The position numbers and the translations under genes are program-made. DNA of 64,000 nt from Xanthomonas chitinilytica. GTDB taxonomy: Bacteria > Pseudomonadota > Gammaproteobacteria > Xanthomonadales > Xanthomonadaceae. How positions within the stretch are numbered: position 1 is the first letter of the stretch; each line of letters begins with the position of its first letter. The notes under the pieces are model-generated. The model made no database searches, was not told the origin of the DNA, and was given only the letters and a program-made list of their open reading frames with translations. The stretch covers positions 248,001 through 312,000 of the forward strand of contig NZ_JAPCHY010000003.1 in the NCBI RefSeq assembly GCF_026107455.2, read 5' to 3'. Shown here piece by piece: positions 18,781 through 27,296 of the stretch.

Positions 18781-20223
18781 CTACAGGCTGTGCTGGGCGG
18801 ACTTCTGATGCTGCTGTTGTTCCTGTGTCCGCTGCTGTTCCATCGCCTGCTCCTGCGAGTGGCGTTGGTTGATGGCTTCCACCTGCCCGAAGCTTTCCTG
18901 CACCGGGCGCGCGACTGCCTCCTCGGTCAGCACGCTGGCCCGATGGTGGGCCGGGTTCATCGGGTCGCCCTCCACCGCAAACACGCGGTACGCGGCCGGC
19001 AGCGATTCGGATTCCACCGCCCGGCTCAGCAGCACATGGTCCACCCGCTCGAGCTTCCCTTCCTTCGCCGCCGCCAGCAGGCTGGCCGACAGGCATTCGC
19101 TGGCCTGGTCGAACGTCCGTCCGTTGGCCTTGTCCAGTTCGGCGACCTTGCCGCGGATCTGCTCCAGCATGGCGTGGTCCGGGTGACGGGGATCGTCCGG
19201 GGTAAGCGAAGGCGCCGACGGCGAAGCCAGTCGCGGCGATACCTCATGCCTGTCGGCGCTGGTGAAGTCCATGTAATCGAAGCGCCCCGAACTCTTGTCC
19301 AGCACGGTAAGCGACGACAGCTTGCCCAGGTCCACTCCGTTGCGCTGCAACTGCCCGGCATCCAGCCCGAGGGACTCGAGGTCGATGCGGGGCCGGGGCG
19401 GCACCTGCCCGGGGGGAAACGCGGCGTAGTCGCGGGCCACCACGTTGATCGCATGGGTCCCGTAGTAGTTGAGGTAGTCCGAATCCTTCTCCCGGCCCAG
19501 CGTGGCCTTGCCGTCGTAGAAGCATTGCTCGACGGCATCGGTGAGGGCGCCGGCGCCTTCGGAATAGGGGCGGCGGGTCAGGGCTTCGTAGGTGATGCCT
19601 TCGGCAAATCGCGGGGTGGGTGAGTCGCGATCCACGCATCGGGACATGGAGCGCTGCAACAATTCCGACTCCAAGTCCGTAGCCGATGCTCCCGATTGCC
19701 CATGAGCGATCCGGTCATTCAATGCGCGGAGCGCGAAGAGTTCCGCCGAGGCTTCGTCCCTCCTGCTCGTCTGTAGATAGGCCCGTACCGGCCCGGTCAG
19801 GTCCGCCACGGATTCGCCGGCTTCATAGGCCGTCACCATGGCGTTGTTCACGTCGAGGCGGAGTTTGGCCTGCGCCCTGGTCCGCACGTCCGTCAATGCT
19901 CCATGCATTGCCTCATGGCCAAGGACTTCTGTAAGTCGATCAAGCCGACGGGTTTCACGGGACTCGTCAAATAGCTTTTCGCTGATATAGATGGTTCCCG
20001 ATCGTCCATTTTTACCGTCCTCAAAATGACCTGCGCTGTTGTGGTCATTAGAGATGGCAATGCGCCCGATCTGTCCATCTTTCGCTGCATTGGCGATCAC
20101 CTTGGACAGAAGGGGCGATTCGGAAATGACCCTGCGGATGTCCTCTTCGGCCCCTTTGGGCATGCGTGGGTCGTCGGCCAGCCCGGCCAGTAACGGTTCA
20201 ATGCGGAAATCCAGCGAAGCCAT
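18781..20223 (-). CDS. Putative type IV secretion effector (X-Tfe): metallopeptidase-like toxin with XVIPCD
   Basis: A 480-residue protein in two parts. The N-terminal part has a zinc-peptidase motif HEAMH (103-107) and, about 50 residues later, RRDEASAE (154-161), whose glutamates could supply a third ligand. The C-terminal part (about 338-470) looks like the Xanthomonas VirD4-interacting conserved domain: TPDDPRHPDHAMLEQI, ERVDHVLLS, RVFAVEGDP, then a Gln-rich tail (449-476). XVIPCD directs toxins to the antibacterial type IV secretion system of this family. The start overlaps the upstream lipoprotein stop (TAATG). The 5' half is visibly richer in A/T than its neighbours, suggesting transfer. 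The toxic activity itself is inferred. Confidence 0.85.
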   Translation of the reverse strand: MASLDFRIEPLLAGLADDPRMPKGAEEDIRRVISESPLLSKVIANAAKDGQIGRIAISNDHNSAGHFEDGKNGRSGTIYISEKLFDESRETRRLDRLTEVLGHEAMHGALTDVRTRAQAKLRLDVNNAMVTAYEAGESVADLTGPVRAYLQTSRRDEASAELFALRALNDRIAHGQSGASATDLESELLQRSMSRCVDRDSPTPRFAEGITYEALTRRPYSEGAGALTDAVEQCFYDGKATLGREKDSDYLNYYGTHAINVVARDYAAFPPGQVPPRPRIDLESLGLDAGQLQRNGVDLGKLSSLTVLDKSSGRFDYMDFTSADRHEVSPRLASPSAPSLTPDDPRHPDHAMLEQIRGKVAELDKANGRTFDQASECLSASLLAAAKEGKLERVDHVLLSRAVESESLPAAYRVFAVEGDPMNPAHHRASVLTEEAVARPVQESFGQVEAINQRHSQEQAMEQQRTQEQQQHQKSAQHSL

Positions 20224-20828
20224 TACGTATTTCCTCCATCAAAGATAACGCCATAGACACAATCCCGCCGAACCTCATCCGACCCTACCCGGTAGATCAG
20301 AAGGTTCACGCCAAAACCCTGCTTTCCCTCTCCGATGGGGCGCCAATGTGACTGTATCCAGCCACGCTGGAAATCGAACTTGGGGCCCGGCTTGTAACCG
20401 ATGGCTTCCAGTCGTTTGGAGAACTCGGCTGCTTCCCAGAGGCACACCGAAACCGGCCGTCTCACGGGTCCACGGCCGTCGGGCAGCATGACCCTGACTT
20501 CGTTCATCGGAAAGCCCGACGAACTGGGCATCGTCGAGGCAACGAACGAATAGCCATCCGTCATCGGTTGTATGGCGATTTCATACTCGGTCCCTGGCCT
20601 TCCAATCACGAAGTCCACCACCCCAAGGGCCGCTGCGAACTTCTCCTTCCCCGCATCGGCCGGCACCTTCAGCGTCTCGGCATGGCGAAGCAGCCGGTCC
20701 TGCAACTCGTCCAGGGTCATGGGCGTTGGCGATTGCTTGGGAGACGGGGCGCCTGCAGAAGGATGGGCACAGGCCGTTGTCGTCACAAGCACGAGGGCCA
20801 GCGCCAGAAGCAAGCCAGACCGCTTCAT
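20223..20828 (-). CDS. Putative immunity lipoprotein (X-Tfi) for the adjacent effector
   Basis: A 201-residue protein with a signal sequence (MKRSGLLLALALVLVTTTAC) whose cysteine at residue 20 fits a lipobox; the mature part is about 180 residues with no family I recognise. AAGGAAG lies five bases before ATG 20828, deciding against the ATG at 20843. It is translationally coupled to the effector gene. Type IV effectors in this family are encoded with a cognate, usually periplasmic lipoprotein inhibitor that protects siblings, so immunity is the likely role; this rests on gene arrangement and lipoprotein signal only. Confidence 0.75.
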   Translation of the reverse strand: MKRSGLLLALALVLVTTTACAHPSAGAPSPKQSPTPMTLDELQDRLLRHAETLKVPADAGKEKFAAALGVVDFVIGRPGTEYEIAIQPMTDGYSFVASTMPSSSGFPMNEVRVMLPDGRGPVRRPVSVCLWEAAEFSKRLEAIGYKPGPKFDFQRGWIQSHWRPIGEGKQGFGVNLLIYRVGSDEVRRDCVYGVIFDGGNT

Positions 20829-21231
20829 GGTTCTTCCTTGCATATCGGGGAAACGAGTGGAACATACCGCCAGTGGCGGCTGTGCTGCTAAGTGAGCGGG
20901 CCGATCATTCGTGAAAGTGTGGACTGCCTGGCTTTTTCCTGGTTCTTCGCTCAGTTGGGGGAGAGGTGCACAACCGGCCCAGCCAGGCTCCGGGCTGCAT
21001 GTCCTGCTGGGGGATTCATGCGGCTCCTGTCGCGACTGACGTCGCTCCTACAACGCACTGCCGCCCCTTGTAGGAGCGACGTCAGTCGCGAGCTTTTCGG
21101 ACAGCTCCGGGGATGTGTCCTTTCCCGCGGGTGGGCAAAACACTTCCCCTGGAGGAATGGCATGCCGGAACCTTGCTTGCCTGCCTCTCGCGTGATTCCC
21201 GATGAGAAGGATGGGCTGGCCGGCGTCCCGC
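20829..21231. other. Intergenic region between immunity gene and modC
   Basis: About 400 bases without a supported gene. It holds the upstream region of the immunity/effector pair (with a small dyad CCGCCAGTGGCGG at 20867-20879) and a REP-like inverted pair at 21030-21091. Short open frames here lack ribosome sites or recognisable products. Confidence 0.6.
21030..21091. repeat. REP-like inverted pair, copy 1
   Basis: Two 24-base arms, 21030-21053 and 21068-21091, are perfect reverse complements around a 14-base centre. Each arm contains GGAGCGACGTCAGTCGCGA, itself imperfectly palindromic (TCGCGACTGACGTCGCTCC on the other strand). The GTAG ends face the centre. The same unit recurs near 40.6 and 47.3 kb. 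Confidence 0.85.
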
Positions 21232-21849
21232 TCAGCTCAACACATGGATGGCGTCGGCGATGCGGCGCACTTCTTCCTGGTGGTGGCTGACGTAGAGCAT
21301 CGGCAGGCCGCTGGCGTCGCGCAGCCGTTGCAGGTAGGGGATCAGTTCTTCGCGGCGCTCGTGGTCCAGCGCCGACAACGGTTCGTCGAACAGCAGGATC
21401 GTCGGGTGCGACAGCAGGGCGCGGCCCATCGCCACGCGCTGCGCCTCGCCGCCGGAAAGATTGCGCGGATGCCGCGCCAGCAGGTGGCCGATGCCGAGCA
21501 GTTCGACGATGGCGTCGAAGCCGAAGTGGCCTTCGACATCGTCGTGGCGGCGGCCGTAGCCCAGGTTGCCGCGTACGTCCAGGTGCGGGAACAGCCGCGC
21601 GTCCTGGAACACGTAGCCGATGCGGCGGCGATGGGTGGGCAGGTTCACCCGCTGTCCGCTGTCGTACAGGCAGCGCCCGCCGATCTCGATGCGGCCGGAC
21701 TGCGGCTTCACCAAGCCGGCGATGGCGTTGAGCAAGGTGGTCTTGCCGGCGCCGGACGGGCCGGTGAGCGCCACCACGCGCGCGTCTTCGCGGATGCAGA
21801 TGTGGCGATGGAAATCGCCGCGCCGCAGGTGGATGTCGATGCGCAGCAT
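21232..21849 (-). CDS. modC: Molybdate ABC transporter ATP-binding protein (short ModC)
   Basis: A 205-residue ABC ATPase: Walker A GPSGAGKTT, Q-loop YVFQDARLFPHLDV, signature LSGGEAQRVAMGRAL and Walker B ILLFDEPLSALD followed by a switch histidine (SHHQEEV). Similarity to ModC is best in the phrase YVFQDARLFPHL. Classical ModC is about 350 residues with a C-terminal molybdate-binding (TOBE/Mop) domain; here the protein stops just after the ATPase core, so that regulatory domain is absent. It is the last gene of modABC, with modB ending 58 bases upstream. Confidence 0.88.
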   Translation of the reverse strand: MLRIDIHLRRGDFHRHICIREDARVVALTGPSGAGKTTLLNAIAGLVKPQSGRIEIGGRCLYDSGQRVNLPTHRRRIGYVFQDARLFPHLDVRGNLGYGRRHDDVEGHFGFDAIVELLGIGHLLARHPRNLSGGEAQRVAMGRALLSHPTILLFDEPLSALDHERREELIPYLQRLRDASGLPMLYVSHHQEEVRRIADAIHVLS

Positions 21850-21907
21850 CAGCGGCGACTCCCGATGGGCGCCGGCAGGCGGGAAGAGGGCGGGGCCGCT
21901 GCGCGCG

Positions 21908-22600
21908 TCATCGTTCCTCCCGCGTGCGTTGCCGGCGCGCCAGCCATTCCGAGGCCAGCAGCGCCAGTAGCGATATCGCCAGCGCCACGCCGGCCAGCCG
22001 CCAGATGCCGGCTTCGCCGCCGGGTACCTGCATCAGCCCGTAGATGGCCGAGGACAGGGTCTGGGTCTGGCCGGGAATGTTGGAGACGAAGGTGATGGTG
22101 GCGCCGAATTCGCCCAAGGCCTTGGCGAAGGCCAGCACCAGGCCGGCGACGATGCCCGGCCAGGCCAGTGGCAGGGTGATGCTGAAGAACACCCGCCACG
22201 GACCGGCGCCGAGCGTGGCCGCGGCCTGTTCCAGGCGCCGGTCGGTGGCCTCGATCGACAGGCGGATGGCACGCACCATCAGCGGGAATCCCATCACCGC
22301 GCAGGCCAGTGCGGCGCCGGTCCAGCGGAAGGCGAACTGCATGTGCAGATGTTCCAGCATCCAGGCGCCGATCGGGCCCTGGGTGCCGAACAGGATCAGC
22401 AACGCGTAGCCGGTCACCACCGGCGGCATCACCAGCGGCAGATGCAGCAGCGCATCGAACAGCGACTTGCCGAAGAACCGGCGGCGTGCCAGCAGCCAGC
22501 CGCAGGCGATGCCCAGCGGCAGGCTGGCCAGCGCGGCGACGATGGCGACCTTCAGGCTCAGCGCGATCGCGGTCAGCTCTTCCGGGGTGAAGGCGAACAA
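21908..22600 (-). CDS. modB: Molybdate ABC transporter permease
   Basis: A 230-residue inner-membrane permease with several hydrophobic helices and the coupling-helix EAA motif (QAAATLGAGPWRVFFSITLPL), followed by AFAKALGEFGATITF, typical of ModB. The only start after the in-frame modA stop is a TTG at 22600, nine bases downstream of that stop; the protein then begins FAFTPEELTAIALSLKVA, which matches the family. Expression is thus probably coupled to modA termination. It pairs with ModA and ModC to import molybdate. Confidence 0.92.
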   Translation of the reverse strand: MFAFTPEELTAIALSLKVAIVAALASLPLGIACGWLLARRRFFGKSLFDALLHLPLVMPPVVTGYALLILFGTQGPIGAWMLEHLHMQFAFRWTGAALACAVMGFPLMVRAIRLSIEATDRRLEQAAATLGAGPWRVFFSITLPLAWPGIVAGLVLAFAKALGEFGATITFVSNIPGQTQTLSSAIYGLMQVPGGEAGIWRLAGVALAISLLALLASEWLARRQRTREER

Positions 22601-22609
22601 GGCGATGGC

Positions 22610-23377
22610 TCAGTCCAGCAGGGTGAAGCCGTGGCGCTCGAAGATCGCCCGCGCCGGCGGTGTCGCCAGCCACGCGACGAACGCGCCGGCATCGGCTTGC
22701 CGGCTGCCGTTCAGCGCCGCCACCGGGTAGACGATCGGGGGATGGCTGTCGGCGGGAAAGGTCGCCACCACCCGGACCTTGGGTTCGGCGCGGGCGTCGG
22801 AGCCGTAGACGATGCCCAGCGGTACTTCGCCGCGCGCCACCAGCATCAGCGCGGCGCGCACGCTCTCCGCTTCGGCCAGCCGCGACTTCACGCCGTCCCA
22901 CTGACCGAGCTGCTGCAGCGATGCCTTGGCGTACTTGCCGGCCGGTACGCTGGCGGTCAAGCCCACGGCGAGGCGGCCGTCGCTGCCCAGCGCCCTGGCG
23001 ATGCTGCCGGGCGCTGCCGGGTCGACCTTCGCCGCGCTTGCGGCCGGCGCCACCAGCACCAGGCGGTTGCCCAGCAGGTTGCGACGCTGCGCGGGGTCCA
23101 CCCGCTTGCGCTGCTGCAGGTAGTCCATCCATTCCAGGTCGGCGGAGAAGAACACGTCCGCCGGCGCGCCCTGTTCGATCTGCCGCGCCAGCGCCGAGCT
23201 GGCGGCATAGGACACCCGCACCTCGGTGCCGCTGGCTTGGCGGTAGGCGCTGGCGGCCTCGTCCAGCGATTCCTTCAGGCTGGCGGCGGCGAACACCGTC
23301 AAGGGCGGCTGCGCCGGCGCAGCGAACGGGAGCAGCATCAACGCGAAGGCGACGAGCAGTTTGGGCAGCCGCAACAT
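22610..23377 (-). CDS. modA: Molybdate ABC transporter substrate-binding protein
   Basis: A 255-residue periplasmic binding protein. A signal peptide (about residues 1-22) is followed by [17 protein letters not shown], the oxyanion-site serine region ([25 protein letters not shown]) and DYLQQRKRV, all characteristic of ModA. GAGGAT precedes ATG 23377; the open frame continues upstream into unrelated sequence. It lies 29 bases after the MBL-fold gene, which may be co-transcribed. Confidence 0.93.
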   Translation of the reverse strand: MLRLPKLLVAFALMLLPFAAPAQPPLTVFAAASLKESLDEAASAYRQASGTEVRVSYAASSALARQIEQGAPADVFFSADLEWMDYLQQRKRVDPAQRRNLLGNRLVLVAPAASAAKVDPAAPGSIARALGSDGRLAVGLTASVPAGKYAKASLQQLGQWDGVKSRLAEAESVRAALMLVARGEVPLGIVYGSDARAEPKVRVVATFPADSHPPIVYPVAALNGSRQADAGAFVAWLATPPARAIFERHGFTLLD

Positions 23378-23406
23378 GGGACGATCCTCGTAGGGGGAGG
23401 GAAAGG

Positions 23407-24225
23407 TCAGGCGACGTCGGTGCGTCCGCCCTGCAGGTTGGCCTCGATCGAGGGCCGCATCAGTCGCGGTTCGGCCAGGGTGGCGTCGCGGGCCTGGCGG
23501 GTGGCGACGAACTCGGCTTCGCCGATGCCGTCGTGCAGGTGGATGTTGTGCCGGCGCTGCTCGCCGATGGTGGTCTGGTTGGCGACGGCGCGCCCGCCGG
23601 GGCCGTAGTCGTGGCAGATGAATACGCGGGTGGCGTCGGGCAGCTCGAACAACCGCTGCACCGAGCGGAACAGCTGCGCCGCATCGCCGCCGGGGAAGTC
23701 GCAGCGCGCGCTGCCGCCATCGGGCATGAACAGCGAGTCGCCGGTGAACAGCGCATCGCCGATCAGGTAGGCGACGCTGTCGCTGGTATGCCCGGGCACC
23801 GCGATCACCCGCGCCGGATAGCCGCCCAGCGCGAACGTCTCGCCGTCGTCGAACAGGTGGTCGAACTGCGAACCGTCGGCGCGGAAATCCGCCGGCAGCG
23901 CATAGCGCGGGGCCAGCGTGGCCTGCACCCGGGTGATGCCGGCGCCGATGCCCAGCGTGGCCTGCGGCCATTGCTGCCGCAGCCAGCGCGAGGCCGATAC
24001 GTGGTCGGCATGGGCATGGGTTTCCAGCAGCCAGCGCACCTGCAGGTCGTGGTCGCGCACGTGCGCCATCAATTCCCGTACCGATGCGGTATCGACCTTG
24101 CCGCTGTCCGGATCGTAGTCGAGCACCGGGTCGATCGCCGCCGCTTGCCTGCTCTGCGGGTCGACCACCAGGTAACTGAAGGTGTTGCTTGCCGGATGGA
24201 AGAAGGAAACGACTTCGACGGACAT
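23407..24225 (-). CDS. MBL-fold hydrolase, persulfide dioxygenase-like
   Basis: A 272-residue metallo-beta-lactamase-fold enzyme. The metal site THAHADH, the [25 protein letters not shown] segment and CHDYGP match the ETHE1/Blh group, which oxidises glutathione persulfide to sulfite, more than classical glyoxalase II. AGGAGAGG lies directly before the ATG. It starts 12 bases after the S1/P1 nuclease stop and is followed by modA, so these five genes may form one unit. Persulfide as substrate is a family inference. Confidence 0.85.
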   Translation of the reverse strand: MSVEVVSFFHPASNTFSYLVVDPQSRQAAAIDPVLDYDPDSGKVDTASVRELMAHVRDHDLQVRWLLETHAHADHVSASRWLRQQWPQATLGIGAGITRVQATLAPRYALPADFRADGSQFDHLFDDGETFALGGYPARVIAVPGHTSDSVAYLIGDALFTGDSLFMPDGGSARCDFPGGDAAQLFRSVQRLFELPDATRVFICHDYGPGGRAVANQTTIGEQRRHNIHLHDGIGEAEFVATRQARDATLAEPRLMRPSIEANLQGGRTDVA

Positions 24226-24237
24226 CGGCCTCTCCTG

Positions 24238-25050
24238 TCAGGGTGTGCCCAGCACGTCATTGAGCAGCACGGCCAGGCGTTCGCCGGCCAGCCGCAGATG
24301 GTTTTCGGCCAATGGACGATAGCGCTCCACGTAATCGTCGGCCAGTACGCGCCGCGGCGGATAGACGCCGGGCTGGATGGCGATGCGGCAACTGGCCTCG
24401 GTCCACTGCTCCGGGTCGCGCGGGCTGCGCGCCAGTTCCGCGACCGGCGGCGCCGGCAAGGCCTGCAGTACGGCCAGGTAGGCATCGTCGGCCAGGCGCC
24501 GGTCGTAGATCATGCCGCTGTCCCACAGCGCGTGCAGGTTGGTGCCGCGGCCCTTGAACTGCAGCTGGAAGTCGTTGCCGCCCTTGTCGTGGGCATAACC
24601 GGCATGCATCGGCTGGTGGATGTCGCCGACCAGGTGCACCACGAACTTCAGCGCCTGCCGCCGTGCGGCCAGCGGCTGGTCGCGGTCGGCCAGCACCGCC
24701 GTCTGCGCCCTGAGCGCTTCGGTGACGCAGTTGCCATTGGCGCAATCGCGCTGGCGCAGGTATTGGCAGTCGTGCTCGGCGACGTTGACGTAGTGCCAGC
24801 CGGCGGTGCGCTTGCCCAGCACCGGATCGTTGCCGCGCAGTTCATCGGCCCAGGAGGCCACGCCATGCAGGGTGGGGTCGGCTTCGCCGGCCAGCAGTTC
24901 GGCGACGGCCTGTTGCGCCGGTGCGTTCAGGCGGGTTTCGGCGATGCGCGCGACCAGGCGATGGCCCTGTGCGCCCCAGGCCGCGGCGTCGAAGGCATGG
25001 GTGGAGGCCATCAGCAGGCCGGCGGCGAGCAGCAGAGGAAGTCGTTTCAT
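24238..25050 (-). CDS. S1/P1 nuclease family protein
   Basis: A 270-residue secreted zinc nuclease. A signal peptide is followed by WGAQGH at about residue 25; in this family the mature N-terminal tryptophan and the following histidine bind zinc. Other metal-site motifs are WHYVNV, the [22 protein letters not shown] segment and [10 protein letters not shown]. Expected activity is cleavage of single-stranded DNA or RNA and removal of 3' phosphates, in the periplasm or outside. A TAGAAT hexamer lies 14-19 bases upstream of the ATG. Probably first gene of the unit running into modABC. Confidence 0.92.
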   Translation of the reverse strand: MKRLPLLLAAGLLMASTHAFDAAAWGAQGHRLVARIAETRLNAPAQQAVAELLAGEADPTLHGVASWADELRGNDPVLGKRTAGWHYVNVAEHDCQYLRQRDCANGNCVTEALRAQTAVLADRDQPLAARRQALKFVVHLVGDIHQPMHAGYAHDKGGNDFQLQFKGRGTNLHALWDSGMIYDRRLADDAYLAVLQALPAPPVAELARSPRDPEQWTEASCRIAIQPGVYPPRRVLADDYVERYRPLAENHLRLAGERLAVLLNDVLGTP

Positions 25051-25156
25051 CGTACCGATTCTACCGGCTGGACCGGCGTGCCCCCATGCGCGCGCCGCGA
25101 CCGGATGTCGCGGCTGCCGGCGCCGGGAAAGGCGCCGGCAGGTTGCCGCCGGATGC

Positions 25157-25786
25157 TCAGAACCTGAAGACGTAGGAAACGCCGTAGACCAGCGGGTCGA
25201 TGGCGACGGTGCCGATCTTCTGTCCGTCGAGCTTGACCTTGCTGTCGATGTCGGCCCAGCGCAGGTCCACGCGCAGCGCGCCGCTGTCGCCCACCGCGAA
25301 GTCGATGCCGGCATGCGCCGCCACGCCCCACGAGTCTTCCAGCTTCAGCTTGCTGCCGGCCAGCGCGCCGCCGGTCTCTTCGCTGAAGAAGGTGGTGTAG
25401 TTGAGGCCGGCGCCGACGAACGGCGATACCTTGCCCCGGCTGTTGAAGTGGTATTGCAGCGATACCACCGGCGGCAGCTGCTTGGTGCTGCCGACGCGGC
25501 CCAGGCCGTCGATGTTGATGTCGTGCTTGAACGGCAGCGCGGCCAGCACTTCGATGCCCAGGTTGTCGGCGATGAAGTATTCGCCGGTGATGGTCGGCTT
25601 GATGTCGCTGTCCACGTCCACCGCCAGGGTGCCGCCGGCCAGCTTGCCGTTGTCCGACTTCGGCGCCACCTGGTGGATGCCGGCACCCAGGGTCCAGTCG
25701 CCCTTGGACTGGGCCATGGCGGGGGAGGCGGTCAGCGCCAGGGCGGCGGCCAGGCTGGAGAGGATCAGGGGGGAGGTCTTGCACAT
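25157..25786 (-). CDS. ompW: Outer membrane protein OmpW
   Basis: A 209-residue eight-stranded beta-barrel protein. The signal peptide ends at PAMAQ (about residue 25); then GDWTLGAGIHQVAPKS, ITGEYFIADNLGIEVLAALPF, a PPVVSLQYHF strand and the C-terminal YVFRF with terminal phenylalanine, as required for outer-membrane assembly. OmpW proteins form narrow hydrophobic channels; in enteric bacteria ompW is controlled by FNR. Here a perfect FNR-type box lies 62-76 bases upstream of the start, in the region shared with gapA. Confidence 0.93.
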   Translation of the reverse strand: MCKTSPLILSSLAAALALTASPAMAQSKGDWTLGAGIHQVAPKSDNGKLAGGTLAVDVDSDIKPTITGEYFIADNLGIEVLAALPFKHDINIDGLGRVGSTKQLPPVVSLQYHFNSRGKVSPFVGAGLNYTTFFSEETGGALAGSKLKLEDSWGVAAHAGIDFAVGDSGALRVDLRWADIDSKVKLDGQKIGTVAIDPLVYGVSYVFRF

Positions 25787-25848
25787 ATCGGTTTTCGCTT
25801 CTGCGTTGGGGGTGGGACGCAGTGTCCGCCTGCCTGCACAGTCCCGCT

Positions 25849-25862
25849 TTGATTCTGATCAA
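25849..25862. promoter_or_regulatory. Perfect FNR/ANR-type box between ompW and gapA
   Basis: TTGATTCTGATCAA is an exact match to the FNR consensus TTGAT-N4-ATCAA. Its centre is about 26-32 bases upstream of the gapA -10 hexamer, close to the -41.5 spacing of class II activation, and about 70 bases upstream of the ompW start codon. Confidence 0.75.
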
Positions 25863-25878
25863 CCGTGCCGGCAGCCCC

Positions 25879-26943
<1,065 letters not shown>

Positions 26944-26963
26944 TCCACGCGTTGCATGGATGG

Positions 26964-26990
26964 AAAGGGCGCCGCAAGGCGCCCTTTTTC
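26964..26990 (+). terminator. Rho-independent terminator after gapA
   Basis: GGGCGCC (26967-26973) pairs with GGCGCCC (26978-26984) over GCAA, followed by TTTTTC. Confidence 0.92.
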
Positions 26991-27296
26991 TTGCGCTGTC
27001 GCCGGGCCCCGGACGGCGACGGCCGTCCGGCCGCATCGCTGCCCGGACGTGCCGCTGCAGCTGGACTGCTACGTCTTGACCGGACGGGGGCAGTCGCTGC
27101 GGCAGCCGGTGGATGTGCGGCGGCGGGTATGCCGGCATCCGTCGCGGATGGTGCATGCGCGTGCGGCCTTCGATATCGGCCCGGAGGAAGAGTGCAGCGA
27201 CCGGGCGGGCGCAGCGCGGTGGAGCGTGATGTGCCTTGTGTTTCCGGCGCATGCCAATAAAGTGGTGCGGCACCTCTCTGCGGACAAGGACGGAAA
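26991..27296. other. Intergenic region before the DUF2339 gene
   Basis: About 300 bases downstream of the gapA terminator. I see no gene with a ribosome site or recognisable product; it presumably holds the promoter for the DUF2339 operon, though no clear sigma70 hexamers stand out. Confidence 0.5.

Noticed and set aside
20572..20895. Plus-strand 107-codon frames opposite the immunity gene
   Set aside because: No ribosome site or motif, and the minus-strand lipoprotein has a good signal peptide and ribosome site.
21030..21091. CRISPR array or transposon end
   Set aside because: Only one inverted pair with no regularly spaced direct repeats, and no transposase gene nearby.
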